Origin: Leptospira ellinghausenii
GTDB lineage: Bacteria > Spirochaetota > Leptospiria > Leptospirales > Leptospiraceae
Direction of reading: 5' to 3'
DNA: 64,000 nt
Assembly (NCBI RefSeq): GCF_003114815.1
Contig: NZ_BFAZ01000005.1
Location: 1-64,000 of the forward strand
The notes beneath the pieces were generated by a model. The model searched no databases. It was not told the origin of the DNA and saw only the letters and a list, made by a program, of their open reading frames with translations. The first letter of the stretch is position 1. Every line of letters begins with the position of its first letter. Both the position numbers and the translations under genes were made by a program. Positions 14,549 to 23,595 of the stretch are shown here, one piece after another.

Positions 14549-15269
14549 TCGGTATTTTTTGTTTGAGCAGGGCTTCTTCTTCTTCTGTTAACTCCCGGTA
14601 ACTACCTATAGGAATTGACGGATCTAACTTTAAATTACCCATTTTTACTCGTTTCAAATACAAAACTTCTTTGCCCAAACTTTGGAACATCCTCCTGATT
14701 TGACGATACTTCCCTTCTTTTAACCAAACAGTGACTATATGAGGTTTTGTTTCATCAGGAATAGCCAGACGAGCAGGAATTGTTTTGTATCCATCATCTA
14801 ACTCTATTCCGGTTTCAAAACTTAAGATGTCTTCTTTTGTTACTGGTTCTGAAATTTCTGCATAGTATTCTTTCTCAACAAAATGTTTTGGAGAAGTATA
14901 ATAATGAGCCAAAGTTCCATCTGTGGTAAAAAGCAAAAGCCCTTCTGTTTCTTTATCCAATCTTCCAACAGGAAACAAATTCATGTTTTGATGCCTTTCA
15001 CTTAAATAATCCATCACAGTCTTTTCCCGAGGGTCTTCTGTAGCAGTGATACAATCGGGAGCTTTATTCATCATGAAATAATAAAAATCTTTGCGAATCA
15101 AAGTTTCGTCATAAAATACAACAACATCATTTAATGTGATCTTAAAACCGGGGTCTTTAACAACGATTCCATTTACTTTGACATTACCTTGGTAAATTTC
15201 CTTTTTTACATCGGACCTAGATCCTAATCCAAAATTTCCTAGAACTTTATCCAATCTTTCCTTCGGCAT
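14538..15269 (-). CDS. RsuA-family rRNA pseudouridine synthase
   Basis: A 243-residue enzyme with an N-terminal S4 RNA-binding domain (RLDKVLGNFGLGSRSDVKKEI, then VKVNGIVVKDPG) and a catalytic domain with LFPVGRLDKETEGLLLFTTDG, where the Asp of GRLD is the nucleophile. The KEGKYRQIRRMFQSLGKEVLYLKRVKMGNLKL segment is the RsuA/RluB/E/F signature. It converts a specific rRNA uridine to pseudouridine; by subfamily the small-subunit site is most likely. Length is normal. Confidence 0.9.
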   Translation of the reverse strand: MPKERLDKVLGNFGLGSRSDVKKEIYQGNVKVNGIVVKDPGFKITLNDVVVFYDETLIRKDFYYFMMNKAPDCITATEDPREKTVMDYLSERHQNMNLFPVGRLDKETEGLLLFTTDGTLAHYYTSPKHFVEKEYYAEISEPVTKEDILSFETGIELDDGYKTIPARLAIPDETKPHIVTVWLKEGKYRQIRRMFQSLGKEVLYLKRVKMGNLKLDPSIPIGSYRELTEEEEALLKQKIPIIQ

Positions 15270-15382
15270 ACGATAAACATCGAAACAAGTGATTTAAATT
15301 TCGGAAAGTGGAATTCATTCTTTTCAATGTATTTTCTTAAAAAAAGCTATCGAAACATCCTTCTAAAAACAATCTAACCAGT

Positions 15383-17185
15383 ATGTTGGATACTTTTTTC
15401 CGTATCATTCAATCATCCAAAATAGCGTTTCGGCTCGCTTACCATAGCTCCCCTACTTTAACTTTACTCATTACAATTTTGACCATCTTAAATGGATTAT
15501 TTCCTTCAACTTTGGTCTGGATCGGAAAACTCATCATCGATTCCATCTTACATTCAAAAATTACATCCGGTAATTGGTATGACCTATTTTATTCTGAAAC
15601 TGCAACATATGTTTACTTTGAAGGAATCATCACTGTCATCTATTTTGGAGCACAAAAGTTATACTTTCTTTGTACAACCTTACTACGGATTAAACTTGGC
15701 CAAGAAGTCAATGAAAGAATCCTTTCAAAAGCAATCACCTTAGAACTTTCCCAATTTGAAAATTCAGAAACTTACGATCAGATGACCCAAGCAAGATCAG
15801 AGGCTTCTTCAAAACCTCTATCGATGGTAAATCGATTCTTTACGATCGCACAGTCCTCAATCACTATAGTTAGTTTTTTTGGATTACTTGTAAAACTTTC
15901 TCCATTGGCCTCAATCATTTTAATCATAGCTGCTATTCCAACTTTCATAGCTGAAACAAAGTTCTCAAATCATAATTTCAGACTCTTTCGATGGAAAGCA
16001 AAAGAAACTAGAGAACAAGTTTATCTAGAAACACTAATGGCAAGAGAAGATAACGCAAAGGAAATTTTACTATTTAACTTAGGTAAGGAATTTTTAAATC
16101 GTTACAAAAACAATTTTCAAAAAATATATGCAGAAGATAAGAAACTAACTGTTAAAAAAAGTGTTGTGAGTTTTTTCTTAGGGCTAATCAGCCAGTTGGC
16201 ATTTTATGGATCTTACATTTGGATTGTAAGTCTTGCCTTACAAAAACAAATCACTCTTGGCGAAATGACAATGTATTTAGTAATATTTCGCCAAGGACAA
16301 TCTACATTTGCAAACGCGTTATCAGCATTTGGTGGAATTTACGAAGACCATTTGTATATCGATAACCTTATGGAGTTCTTAAACTTACCAGTTCCGAAAA
16401 AAATTGGCATTCATAAAAGTACAAATACCAAAACTGGCATCGTATTTGACCAAGTATCATTTTTATATCCAGGATCCACAAAAGATTCACTAACAGATAT
16501 TAGTTTCGAAATTCCAGCTGGTGAAAAACTAGCAATCGTTGGAGAAAATGGATCGGGAAAAACTACCTTAATCAAATTGTTGACTCGTTTGTATTCACCT
16601 ACTAAAGGGAATATTTATTTGGATGGAATCAATCTTGTTGATTGGGAAGAAGAATCATTAAGAGAACGATTTGGAGTTATCTTTCAAAATTTTGTCCAAT
16701 ACCAATTTAAGGTTGGTGACAATATTGGAATGGGAGATGTAAAACAAATTCAATCAGAATCACAATGGATGAGTGCTGCAAAATTAGGGATGGCTCACGA
16801 ATTTGTCACTCGTTTGGATTTGGGATACCAAACACGTTTAGGAAAATGGTTCCAAGATGGTAGAGAACTTTCTGGCGGGCAATGGCAAAAGATTGCTTTG
16901 TCTAGAGCATTTATGAGATCAAAAGCTGACATTTTAATATTGGATGAACCAACTTCTGCTATTGATGCGGAAGCAGAAATGAAAGTGTTCGAACACTTTC
17001 GAGAACACACAATGGGGAAAACAGTCATTCTGATTTCTCATCGATTTTCAACCGTAAGAATGGCGGATAAAATTCTAGTTTTAGAACAAGGTAGAAAAAC
17101 GGAATGGGGAGATCACGAAACCTTACTTACGAAAAAGGGAAAATATGAAAAACTATTTCGATTGCAACAGGCAGGATATCAATAA
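15383..17185 (+). CDS. ABC transporter, fused permease and ATPase
   Basis: A 600-residue half-transporter. Residues about 20-330 form a six-helix type-I exporter domain, followed by a nucleotide-binding domain with Walker A GENGSGKTT, a Q-loop in VIFQNFVQYQF, signature LSGGQ, Walker B ADILILDEPTSA and a switch His in LISHRFSTVRMADKIL. The fusion order and length fit MsbA-like exporters that act as homodimers on lipids, peptides or drugs. It stands alone, so the substrate cannot be told. Confidence 0.9.
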   Translation: MLDTFFRIIQSSKIAFRLAYHSSPTLTLLITILTILNGLFPSTLVWIGKLIIDSILHSKITSGNWYDLFYSETATYVYFEGIITVIYFGAQKLYFLCTTLLRIKLGQEVNERILSKAITLELSQFENSETYDQMTQARSEASSKPLSMVNRFFTIAQSSITIVSFFGLLVKLSPLASIILIIAAIPTFIAETKFSNHNFRLFRWKAKETREQVYLETLMAREDNAKEILLFNLGKEFLNRYKNNFQKIYAEDKKLTVKKSVVSFFLGLISQLAFYGSYIWIVSLALQKQITLGEMTMYLVIFRQGQSTFANALSAFGGIYEDHLYIDNLMEFLNLPVPKKIGIHKSTNTKTGIVFDQVSFLYPGSTKDSLTDISFEIPAGEKLAIVGENGSGKTTLIKLLTRLYSPTKGNIYLDGINLVDWEEESLRERFGVIFQNFVQYQFKVGDNIGMGDVKQIQSESQWMSAAKLGMAHEFVTRLDLGYQTRLGKWFQDGRELSGGQWQKIALSRAFMRSKADILILDEPTSAIDAEAEMKVFEHFREHTMGKTVILISHRFSTVRMADKILVLEQGRKTEWGDHETLLTKKGKYEKLFRLQQAGYQ

Positions 17186-17245
17186 GAATACTGGTAACTC
17201 CGATACTCATTAAAGAACAGAATCTGAATTTAGGATGGCTTAAGG

Positions 17246-18370
17246 ATGGATGACAAATATTCAAATTTGGGTATGAAAAAACTCAAAGAACTCATTGATT
17301 CATTTGGAGAAAGATCAAAAGAAATAGGTTCTGTTGCATCCTCTATACAACAAGTCGCAAAACAAACCAACTTACTCGCATTAAATGCATCTATTGAAGC
17401 AGCAAGAGCTGGTGAACATGGTCGAGGTTTTGAAATTGTAGCAAATGAAGTCACAAAATTGTCCTTCCAAACCTCAGAAGCCACTAAAAAAATCTCGGAA
17501 ATATTATCTAGAATCAATCTAGAAAACTCAGAAGCCAATGCTGACGTACTCGAAATGGAAAAACAATCCATCATCGAATATGCAGACTTATGGGCAAACA
17601 ACATTGCAAAAGAATTAGAATCAAAATTCTATATCATGGCTACCTCATTGTATGGCTTAAAATTTTTAATCCAAAGTTTGGTACACGCGAACATAGGTAT
17701 GAAGCGGGAACACCTCCTACTCATCCTACAAGAATATTTAATCCAAAATGAACAACAGTTAGCTTATGCAATTTGTTGTGAGCCAAATGTGATAGATGAA
17801 AAGGATCATGAATACCAAAACAAAGAAGGCCACGATGCAAAAGGTCGATTTGTTCCCTATTGTCATCGCCATACAGGTCGGATTTCAATTGAACCTTTAC
17901 AAGGTTATGATGTTACCGGTGAAAATGAATGGTATGTCTTACCTCGGGATTTAGGTGAAGACGTAATGATGGAACCTTATGACTATCCTATAGAAGGCAA
18001 AACAGTCAAGATGACAAGTCTGATGACTAATTTGTTTTTACATTCAAAATTTGCAGGGATTTTAGGAGCAGATTTTTCATTGGAACAACTCCAAAAAGAA
18101 TTATCACCCAAAAAAATCTTTGGAATTGGAACTACCTCACTTGTGACCTATGAGGGTAATTTTGCTTCACACCCAGAAATTGATCAATTGGGCTCGAAAG
18201 CGGAGGGACTCAATACCGAAGCTTTACTTGCCATCCAAAGAGGAGAGTCCTATACACAAATTGACGCAAACCATTTGGTTCGAATTTTAAAACCAGTGCG
18301 GATTGGCCAAAGCAAACGTTCCTGGAGTATCCTCATCGAATTCAATATTATTTCTGTTTTGAAAAAGTAA
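17246..18370 (+). CDS. Soluble MCP-like signalling protein with C-terminal Cache-like region
   Basis: A 374-residue protein without signal or membrane helices. Residues 25-90 carry the chemoreceptor hairpin tip ([33 protein letters not shown]) that contacts CheA and CheW, but the methylation helices are very short. The C-terminal part (about 115-374) looks like a Cache sensor: a helix, YVLPRDLGEDVMMEPYDYP, and FAGILGADFSLEQL. Cache domains are normally outside the membrane and N-terminal to the hairpin, so this order and location are unusual. TTAAGGA precedes the ATG. It leads a cluster with two coiled-coil genes. Confidence 0.8.
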   Translation: MDDKYSNLGMKKLKELIDSFGERSKEIGSVASSIQQVAKQTNLLALNASIEAARAGEHGRGFEIVANEVTKLSFQTSEATKKISEILSRINLENSEANADVLEMEKQSIIEYADLWANNIAKELESKFYIMATSLYGLKFLIQSLVHANIGMKREHLLLILQEYLIQNEQQLAYAICCEPNVIDEKDHEYQNKEGHDAKGRFVPYCHRHTGRISIEPLQGYDVTGENEWYVLPRDLGEDVMMEPYDYPIEGKTVKMTSLMTNLFLHSKFAGILGADFSLEQLQKELSPKKIFGIGTTSLVTYEGNFASHPEIDQLGSKAEGLNTEALLAIQRGESYTQIDANHLVRILKPVRIGQSKRSWSILIEFNIISVLKK

Positions 18371-18385
18371 TTCGTCTAATGGATA

Positions 18386-18643
18386 ATGGATCCAACTTTA
18401 GAAGAACATTTAGAATCCCAAATTGTCGCATTGTACAAAGAAAAAGAAGAACTGGAATCAGAATTGGGTTATTCTGACATCGATACAATCATCCATGAAT
18501 TCCAAAACCTTGAAAGGGAATTAAATTGCCTCTACTCATTTAAAGAAAATTACAGAAAAGTAAACACAAATCGAATTCAAATTGAATCAATTTTGTCTGC
18601 TTACATACCGAATCATAGATTCCATAAAAATCCAAACCAATAG
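18386..18643 (+). CDS. Small coiled-coil protein of the MCP cluster
   Basis: An 85-residue acidic helical protein. Residues 8-55 read LESQIVALYKEKEELESELG and, after a short linker, FQNLERELNCLYSFKE: two heptad helices each ending with Leu-Tyr. The same module closes the next protein (18652-19332). It begins 15 bases after the MCP-like stop, so it is probably co-transcribed, and it may be an adaptor or dimerisation partner of that receptor. The name of the family is not known to me. Confidence 0.65.
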   Translation: MDPTLEEHLESQIVALYKEKEELESELGYSDIDTIIHEFQNLERELNCLYSFKENYRKVNTNRIQIESILSAYIPNHRFHKNPNQ

Positions 18644-18651
18644 AGACTCAT

Positions 18652-19332
18652 ATGGAATTACAATTAATAAAAGATAAACTTTCTAACCAAAACTTTAAAT
18701 CTTCAGTCTCCGAAAACATAAATGAATGGATGATTGGATTTGAACAAAACGAAGAACATAAGAACAAAATTCACCTTTGGTTTGATTCTATGATCCATCA
18801 ATTTTTGGATATATTAGATGATGTCGAAATCAAGGAAGAATTGAGCGTTCTAATTTTCTCAAAATACGTTGAACTCAAATGTTATTGGAAACAACTCAAC
18901 ACTCAAATCCAGTACCAAAATTTTAATACAGGAGAAGCTGATCCAAATCTAATCATTAAAGCATCTTTAACAACGTACATCCTAATCGCATTAGAACCAC
19001 TCATTCATGATGAAGACCTAAACGAAATCCAAGAATTTTTAACCAAACCAATTCGAGAATTGATGATCGAGGAAATTTCGACTGATAGCCGTCAAAATAT
19101 TCATGAAGATTCTGTTTTGAACCTCTTGGAACAACAGTTAGAGGCACTCTACTATGACAAAGAAAAATTATTCACACAACTACAATGTAATAGTACGATA
19201 GAAGTAATTTCTCTTGTTCAAAATATGAGAGAGCAGGTTAAAAACCTTCATTCTGAAATGGAAAATTCATGTATTTTGGATGGCAACATACGTTTTACTG
19301 GCAATCGTAAGATTAGAATTCAAAAAATCTAA
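18652..19332 (+). CDS. Helical protein sharing the coiled-coil module, MCP cluster
   Basis: A 226-residue, almost entirely helical protein. Residues 1-155 form a helical bundle with WMIGFEQNEEHKNKIHLWFDSMIHQFLD and KYVELKCYWKQLN that I cannot assign; it could be a sensory domain. Residues about 162-205 (LLEQQLEALYYDKEKLFTQL, then VQNMREQVKNLHSEME) repeat the module of the preceding 85-residue protein. It starts eight bases after that gene, so the three genes form an operon. A joint role in sensing with the MCP-like protein is inferred from position. Confidence 0.65.
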   Translation: MELQLIKDKLSNQNFKSSVSENINEWMIGFEQNEEHKNKIHLWFDSMIHQFLDILDDVEIKEELSVLIFSKYVELKCYWKQLNTQIQYQNFNTGEADPNLIIKASLTTYILIALEPLIHDEDLNEIQEFLTKPIRELMIEEISTDSRQNIHEDSVLNLLEQQLEALYYDKEKLFTQLQCNSTIEVISLVQNMREQVKNLHSEMENSCILDGNIRFTGNRKIRIQKI

Positions 19333-19378
19333 TTCCAAAGAGAGTTGCTTACCCCAATGTTCCTAAAATTCTGGTTTT

Positions 19379-20899
19379 ATGGACATTGATTCTTTGATAC
19401 GTGAATTAAAAACACTTTTAGATTCACCAAAAGATCTCGTTACCATACCGGAAGAAAAACGCCTTGAGCTTATGATCCTTTGTGGGAAAATTTCAAGACC
19501 TGATCGAAATGAAGTCCGAAAACGGAATCGAACTGTTCGCATCGAAAAAAAAGAAAGTTTAAAAACCCAAGAAAAACAAAAAACAGCTTTGACCGGGATT
19601 AGAAGAGCAAGGGAGTCCGCTGTCTTCAAAGCACCACTACAAATTTCCAATTCTACGGGATGGTCATGGGATAATGCCACTGAATTGTCCCAACCTAAAC
19701 CTTGTTATATCTGTAAAACTCCTTTTACAAAATTACATTTTTTTTATGACTCAATGTGTCCCAATTGTGCGGAACTCAATTACTCCAAACGTTACCAAAC
19801 CGCTGATTTAAGAGGCACTGTTGCCGTCATCACTGGTTCGAGATTAAAAATTGGTTACCAAGCCACTTTGTTATTATTACGAGCAGGTGCTCGAGTCATC
19901 GCGACAACTAGATTTCCAAATGATTCAGCGATTCGATTTTCCAAGGAATCTGATTTTCACTTATGGAAAGACCGATTACAAATCTTTGGTTTGGATTTAA
20001 GGCATACACCAAGTGTGGAGATTTTTTGTAAATTCTTGGAAAACCACTTAGAACGATTGGATATCCTGATTAACAATGCAGCACAAACAGTCAGAAGACC
20101 ACCCGGCTTTTATTCTCATTTACTGGAAACAGAAAAAATCCCAATTTCAGACTTACCTTCTGAAGCGCAAAAACTCTTAAGTTTTTACCAACATTGTAAA
20201 AATGAATTGGACTCCTACCGGTCTGATTCGGAAATGAAAGACACGGCAACTGCGTTAGCCGTTAGCTGGAACCATAAAACTCCAGGTGTTGGCATCAGGT
20301 CTTCAGCCGCACTTTCACAAATCCCGTATTCTCATGACAATTCTCATGAATTGGAATCCGTATTCCCCGAAGGAAAATTAGATGCTGATTTACAACAGGT
20401 GGACCTCCGAAAAACAAATAGTTGGCGATTGAAACTTGGCGAAATAAATACTTCCGAAATGTTAGAAGTACAACTGGTAAATGCTGTGGCACCTTTTGTT
20501 CTTTGTAATCGATTGGTGGGTATTATGCGTAAAGACAACACTGGCAAAAAACACATCATCAATGTCTCCGCAATGGAAGGGAAATTCCATCGATTTAAAA
20601 AAGAAGACCGTCACCCCCATACAAACATGGCTAAAGCCGCGTTGAATATGATGACTCATACCTCAGCAGAAGACTTTGCAAAAGATGGCATTTTTATGAA
20701 TGCTGTTGATACTGGTTGGGTGACTGATGAAGATCCAATTGAACTTGCCAAACGAAAACAAGACCTTCATGATTTCCAACCTCCCCTAGATATTGTGGAT
20801 GGGGCTGCACGTGTCGTTGATCCATTGTTTGACGGAGTAAATTCAGGCAAACATTGGATTGGTAAGTTTTTAAAGGACTATTTCCCTATCGACTGGTAA
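19379..20899 (+). CDS. Atypical SDR-family oxidoreductase with N-terminal zinc-finger-like motif
   Basis: A 506-residue protein. Residues 1-110 are charged, then CYICKTPF and CPNC form a likely zinc knuckle near residues 116-137. The SDR Rossmann fold follows with [22 protein letters not shown] and the [10 protein letters not shown] strand. The usual Gly of TGxxxGIG is Lys, and the active-site YxxxK reads TNMAK, so the catalytic Tyr is absent. Related SDRs with [11 protein letters not shown] occur in other organisms, so this is a real subfamily rather than damage. The 500-residue length is double that of a classical SDR. Function unknown. Confidence 0.8.
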   Translation: MDIDSLIRELKTLLDSPKDLVTIPEEKRLELMILCGKISRPDRNEVRKRNRTVRIEKKESLKTQEKQKTALTGIRRARESAVFKAPLQISNSTGWSWDNATELSQPKPCYICKTPFTKLHFFYDSMCPNCAELNYSKRYQTADLRGTVAVITGSRLKIGYQATLLLLRAGARVIATTRFPNDSAIRFSKESDFHLWKDRLQIFGLDLRHTPSVEIFCKFLENHLERLDILINNAAQTVRRPPGFYSHLLETEKIPISDLPSEAQKLLSFYQHCKNELDSYRSDSEMKDTATALAVSWNHKTPGVGIRSSAALSQIPYSHDNSHELESVFPEGKLDADLQQVDLRKTNSWRLKLGEINTSEMLEVQLVNAVAPFVLCNRLVGIMRKDNTGKKHIINVSAMEGKFHRFKKEDRHPHTNMAKAALNMMTHTSAEDFAKDGIFMNAVDTGWVTDEDPIELAKRKQDLHDFQPPLDIVDGAARVVDPLFDGVNSGKHWIGKFLKDYFPIDW

Positions 20900-20902
20900 A
20901 AA

Positions 20903-21409
20903 TCAAACCTGTTTACTCTGTAATTTTGAATACAATGTAGCAGGCGAATAACCAAAATATGGTGGAATGACACCTTCTTCTTCTATTAATATTAATGCAA
21001 TGATTGCATAATGGTGAACAGTGTGAGAAACTAAAAATAATAGTTCCCTCTCAACTGTGGATGTGACAATCGGAGTTGGTAAGTCTGGATTATAATTTTG
21101 GGAAACTAGTATTTGTCCAAGTGGCAAATACTTTGTTTCGAAAAAAGTGAATAACTCGTGTAAACGATTGATTGCATGAAGTCGGTTCTCTTCAAGCGAA
21201 GGGTCACGTTTTCTTTTATCATAATCAATGTGACCTATCTGAATCCCCTCAAGAAACATTTGGTAATGTTCTATCACATGGCGAATATGTTCACCAACAC
21301 TCGATTCAGAATTATTTTGTTTTTGAAGATACATTCGATCAGAAAGGGAAGAGAGTAAGGCAATTCCTTGTTCCAAAAGAATTCCATTGTCGTTTCCCCA
21401 CGATGACAT
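20903..21409 (-). CDS. DinB-like (YfiT/DinB) putative metalloprotein
   Basis: A 168-residue four-helix bundle of the DinB group. The likely metal ligands are His in GEHIRHVIEHY and the pair in SHTVHHYAIIALI, at the usual positions in helices 2 and 4. Members include thiol-dependent transferases and damage-induced proteins of unknown role. Its stop lies four bases from the convergent SDR gene. Confidence 0.8.
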   Translation of the reverse strand: MSSWGNDNGILLEQGIALLSSLSDRMYLQKQNNSESSVGEHIRHVIEHYQMFLEGIQIGHIDYDKRKRDPSLEENRLHAINRLHELFTFFETKYLPLGQILVSQNYNPDLPTPIVTSTVERELLFLVSHTVHHYAIIALILIEEEGVIPPYFGYSPATLYSKLQSKQV

Positions 21410-21602
21410 GCTAATGAGTTTAGACTGCTTTTTGATTGGATGAAAAGTGTAATTTCTCTCATTTCGTAATTTTTTCTATTTTTTCTGGGAAGATTCAATT
21501 GGATTCGAAACAAAAAACCCTGATCCCAAACAAGTAGAATCAATTCTCCAATCCTTCTCTCTGAATTCTAAATCTTTTTGCAAATTCTAGATGTTTATTA
21601 TA

Positions 21603-21620
21603 TTGACTGACTAGTCAGTA
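21603..21620 (+). promoter_or_regulatory. Palindrome resembling a TetR-type operator, upstream of glycosyltransferase
   Basis: TTGACTGACTAGTCAGTA contains a perfect 14-base palindrome (ACTGACTAGTCAGT, 21606-21619), a form common at TetR-family operators. It lies about ten bases before the start of the GT39-like gene and its TTGACT could also serve as a -35. A similar site overlaps the start of the mannosyltransferase gene at 23592. No tetR gene is in the window. Confidence 0.5.
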
Positions 21621-21629
21621 TCTTTGTTT

Positions 21630-23255
21630 ATGGAATTTAACGTAATTATGATTTATCTACTATTGGGATTACTTTTCGTTATATTTGGATCCTTACTGGG
21701 TGTCCCTGATGCCCCATTCCCTCAAGGGGATGAAATCATGCACATAAGGTCCATTCGTGAGAGTTTAGAACTAGGAAGTTACCTTTTACCTTCTCTATCT
21801 GGTTTACCGAATCCATACAAACCACCCCTGCTTTTTTGGATGGGAATGGCTTCCGATTCCATATTTGGGATTCATTACCTTTCGGAACGATTGGTCTCTC
21901 TAATTTTTGGAATGGGTACAATGGTCTTACTATATCGTTTGGTATTTGCCATCAGCAAATCCAAATCTGAAACTTTACTCAACACCTTACTCTTTGGTTT
22001 CTCCTTTTTATCTCTCAAATTTTTTGGACTTCTCATGATGGAAGGACCAATGGTCTTCTTTTTACTTCTTTATTTTCATTCCTTTTATTTTTACAAACAA
22101 ACAAAACAAACTTCTTATCTGATTTTTGGAAGTTTCGTCACAGGGATTGGGTACTTACTAAAAGGACCAATCATCCATGTGTATGTTTTTTTTATACTTT
22201 TCAGTTATTTTTATGTAAAAGTGATTCGTATTCGAAATGGGAAAATCACATTCCAGTGGAACCAGATCATCCGAGAAAAAATCCTTCTTTTCTCTTATGT
22301 TTTGACCTTTATCATTCCACTACTCTGGATTTCCTTTTTGTACTTTCAAATACCGTCAGGGAAAGATTTACTTCGATTTTTCTTTATCACGGAAAATATA
22401 GGAAAGTTTTATTCCTCCAACCAATCAGGATTACGAATTTGGTTGGGTTGGCTTATTTACACGATACCATTTACCATTCCGCTTTTACAATTGGTTTGGA
22501 ATTCAATTCGTTTCCCAAAACAAAATAAACACCAGATTTATGTTTCCACATTACTTGTGTTTATCCTATTGGTTACATGTTTACACCTACTTCCAAACCG
22601 TAAAGATCCTTACTATGTAACTCCATTTATTAGCTTTTTATTCCTACTTTCGTCCATGCAACGAGAATCATGGAAAACACTTCTTCTTTCGAAGATAAAT
22701 CGATATAGTATACTCATTGTTTATTTTATCTTATTATTACTTTCTATTGTCTTACGATTACCAACTTTATTTATTTTTTCTATATTGGGTGTTCTTATCA
22801 TCGTAAGTTCTCTCTGTTTTTTCCAAAGTGTTAAAAACCAATGGAGAGCTATACTCATCACACAAATCTTAGTGATCCCAATTCTCATTTTTTTCTTATT
22901 AAAACCGCTTTCCGATCCAGATCTACGTGAGGAGGCAAAAGAAGTTGGTAAAAATTCTGTTTGTGTTGTGGCAGAGAATCCTTGGACTGCGATGGACGTA
23001 CAAAACAAACTCATCAATGCAAAGGTCAAATTTGCATTGCCACTTACAATTGAGGAAAATTGTTCCGAATCAAACTATCTAATCAGTTTTGTTGAAGCTA
23101 AAATTCCGAATGAATTTCATCGAGTGAACTCTTGGTTCCAATGGAAACAACACCTTCAAATGAATACAAAAACATTGATTGGCTCTGTTTTTAAAATGGA
23201 AAAACAAAAATTCCAAACGGAGATCAGTTTATGGAAAAAGGGTAATTTAGAATGA
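21630..23255 (+). CDS. GT39/ArnT-like membrane glycosyltransferase
   Basis: A protein of about 541-543 residues with about 11-12 membrane helices and a C-terminal soluble domain. The first periplasmic loop (FPQGDEIMHIRSIRESLELG) carries the Asp-Glu typical of GT-C enzymes that transfer sugars from polyprenyl phosphate. ATG at 21630 and 21636-type starts are close together; the TTG/ATG choice changes only a few residues. It is followed by a Cys-rich protein gene (4-base overlap) and a polyprenol-phosphate mannose synthase, which would make the lipid-linked sugar donor. An envelope glycan or lipid A role is likely. Confidence 0.82.
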   Translation: MEFNVIMIYLLLGLLFVIFGSLLGVPDAPFPQGDEIMHIRSIRESLELGSYLLPSLSGLPNPYKPPLLFWMGMASDSIFGIHYLSERLVSLIFGMGTMVLLYRLVFAISKSKSETLLNTLLFGFSFLSLKFFGLLMMEGPMVFFLLLYFHSFYFYKQTKQTSYLIFGSFVTGIGYLLKGPIIHVYVFFILFSYFYVKVIRIRNGKITFQWNQIIREKILLFSYVLTFIIPLLWISFLYFQIPSGKDLLRFFFITENIGKFYSSNQSGLRIWLGWLIYTIPFTIPLLQLVWNSIRFPKQNKHQIYVSTLLVFILLVTCLHLLPNRKDPYYVTPFISFLFLLSSMQRESWKTLLLSKINRYSILIVYFILLLLSIVLRLPTLFIFSILGVLIIVSSLCFFQSVKNQWRAILITQILVIPILIFFLLKPLSDPDLREEAKEVGKNSVCVVAENPWTAMDVQNKLINAKVKFALPLTIEENCSESNYLISFVEAKIPNEFHRVNSWFQWKQHLQMNTKTLIGSVFKMEKQKFQTEISLWKKGNLE

Positions 23256-23566
23256 AAAAATACGGAATCCTTCTACTAGTCTTATTTTTTGTATCGATTT
23301 GGGATTTTTCCAAAGATAACCTTCCCAAGTTTGGACAAAAAGTGACTAAAATGGAAGCACCACAATGCAAATACATGTGCGAAAAGATTAACAACTGTTT
23401 GAGTGACGACCAAAAAAAACAACAAGATCCAAAATTAGTTCAATTTGCCTGTGAAATTCTCTGTTCCAAACAATACCAATTGTTTAATGGATGTTCCAAT
23501 TCGATTCTAACCTCCTGTCATGCAGGAGAAGTATGTATTAAAAACTTAACCAAGGGGCTTTTTTAA
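23252..23566 (+). CDS. Small exported Cys-rich protein
   Basis: A 104-residue protein with one N-terminal hydrophobic segment (residues 4-16; signal or anchor) and nine cysteines in the rest (CKYMCEKINNC, CEILC, C, C and C further on), likely forming disulfides outside the cytoplasm. Similar small Cys-rich proteins occur in Leptospira, function unknown. It overlaps the preceding glycosyltransferase gene (ATGA) and precedes the mannosyltransferase by 25 bases, so it belongs to the same operon. Confidence 0.75.
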   Translation: MKKYGILLLVLFFVSIWDFSKDNLPKFGQKVTKMEAPQCKYMCEKINNCLSDDQKKQQDPKLVQFACEILCSKQYQLFNGCSNSILTSCHAGEVCIKNLTKGLF

Positions 23567-23577
23567 AAAGTATAAAG

Positions 23578-23595
23578 TTGAATGACCAGTCATGA
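23578..23595 (+). promoter_or_regulatory. Second TetR-operator-like palindrome, at mannosyltransferase start
   Basis: TTGAATGACCAGTCATGA shares 14 of 18 bases with the site at 21603-21620 and is itself an imperfect palindrome (ATGAC-CA-GTCAT). It covers the ATG at 23592. The match between the two sites around co-functioning genes suggests a shared repressor. Confidence 0.4.
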
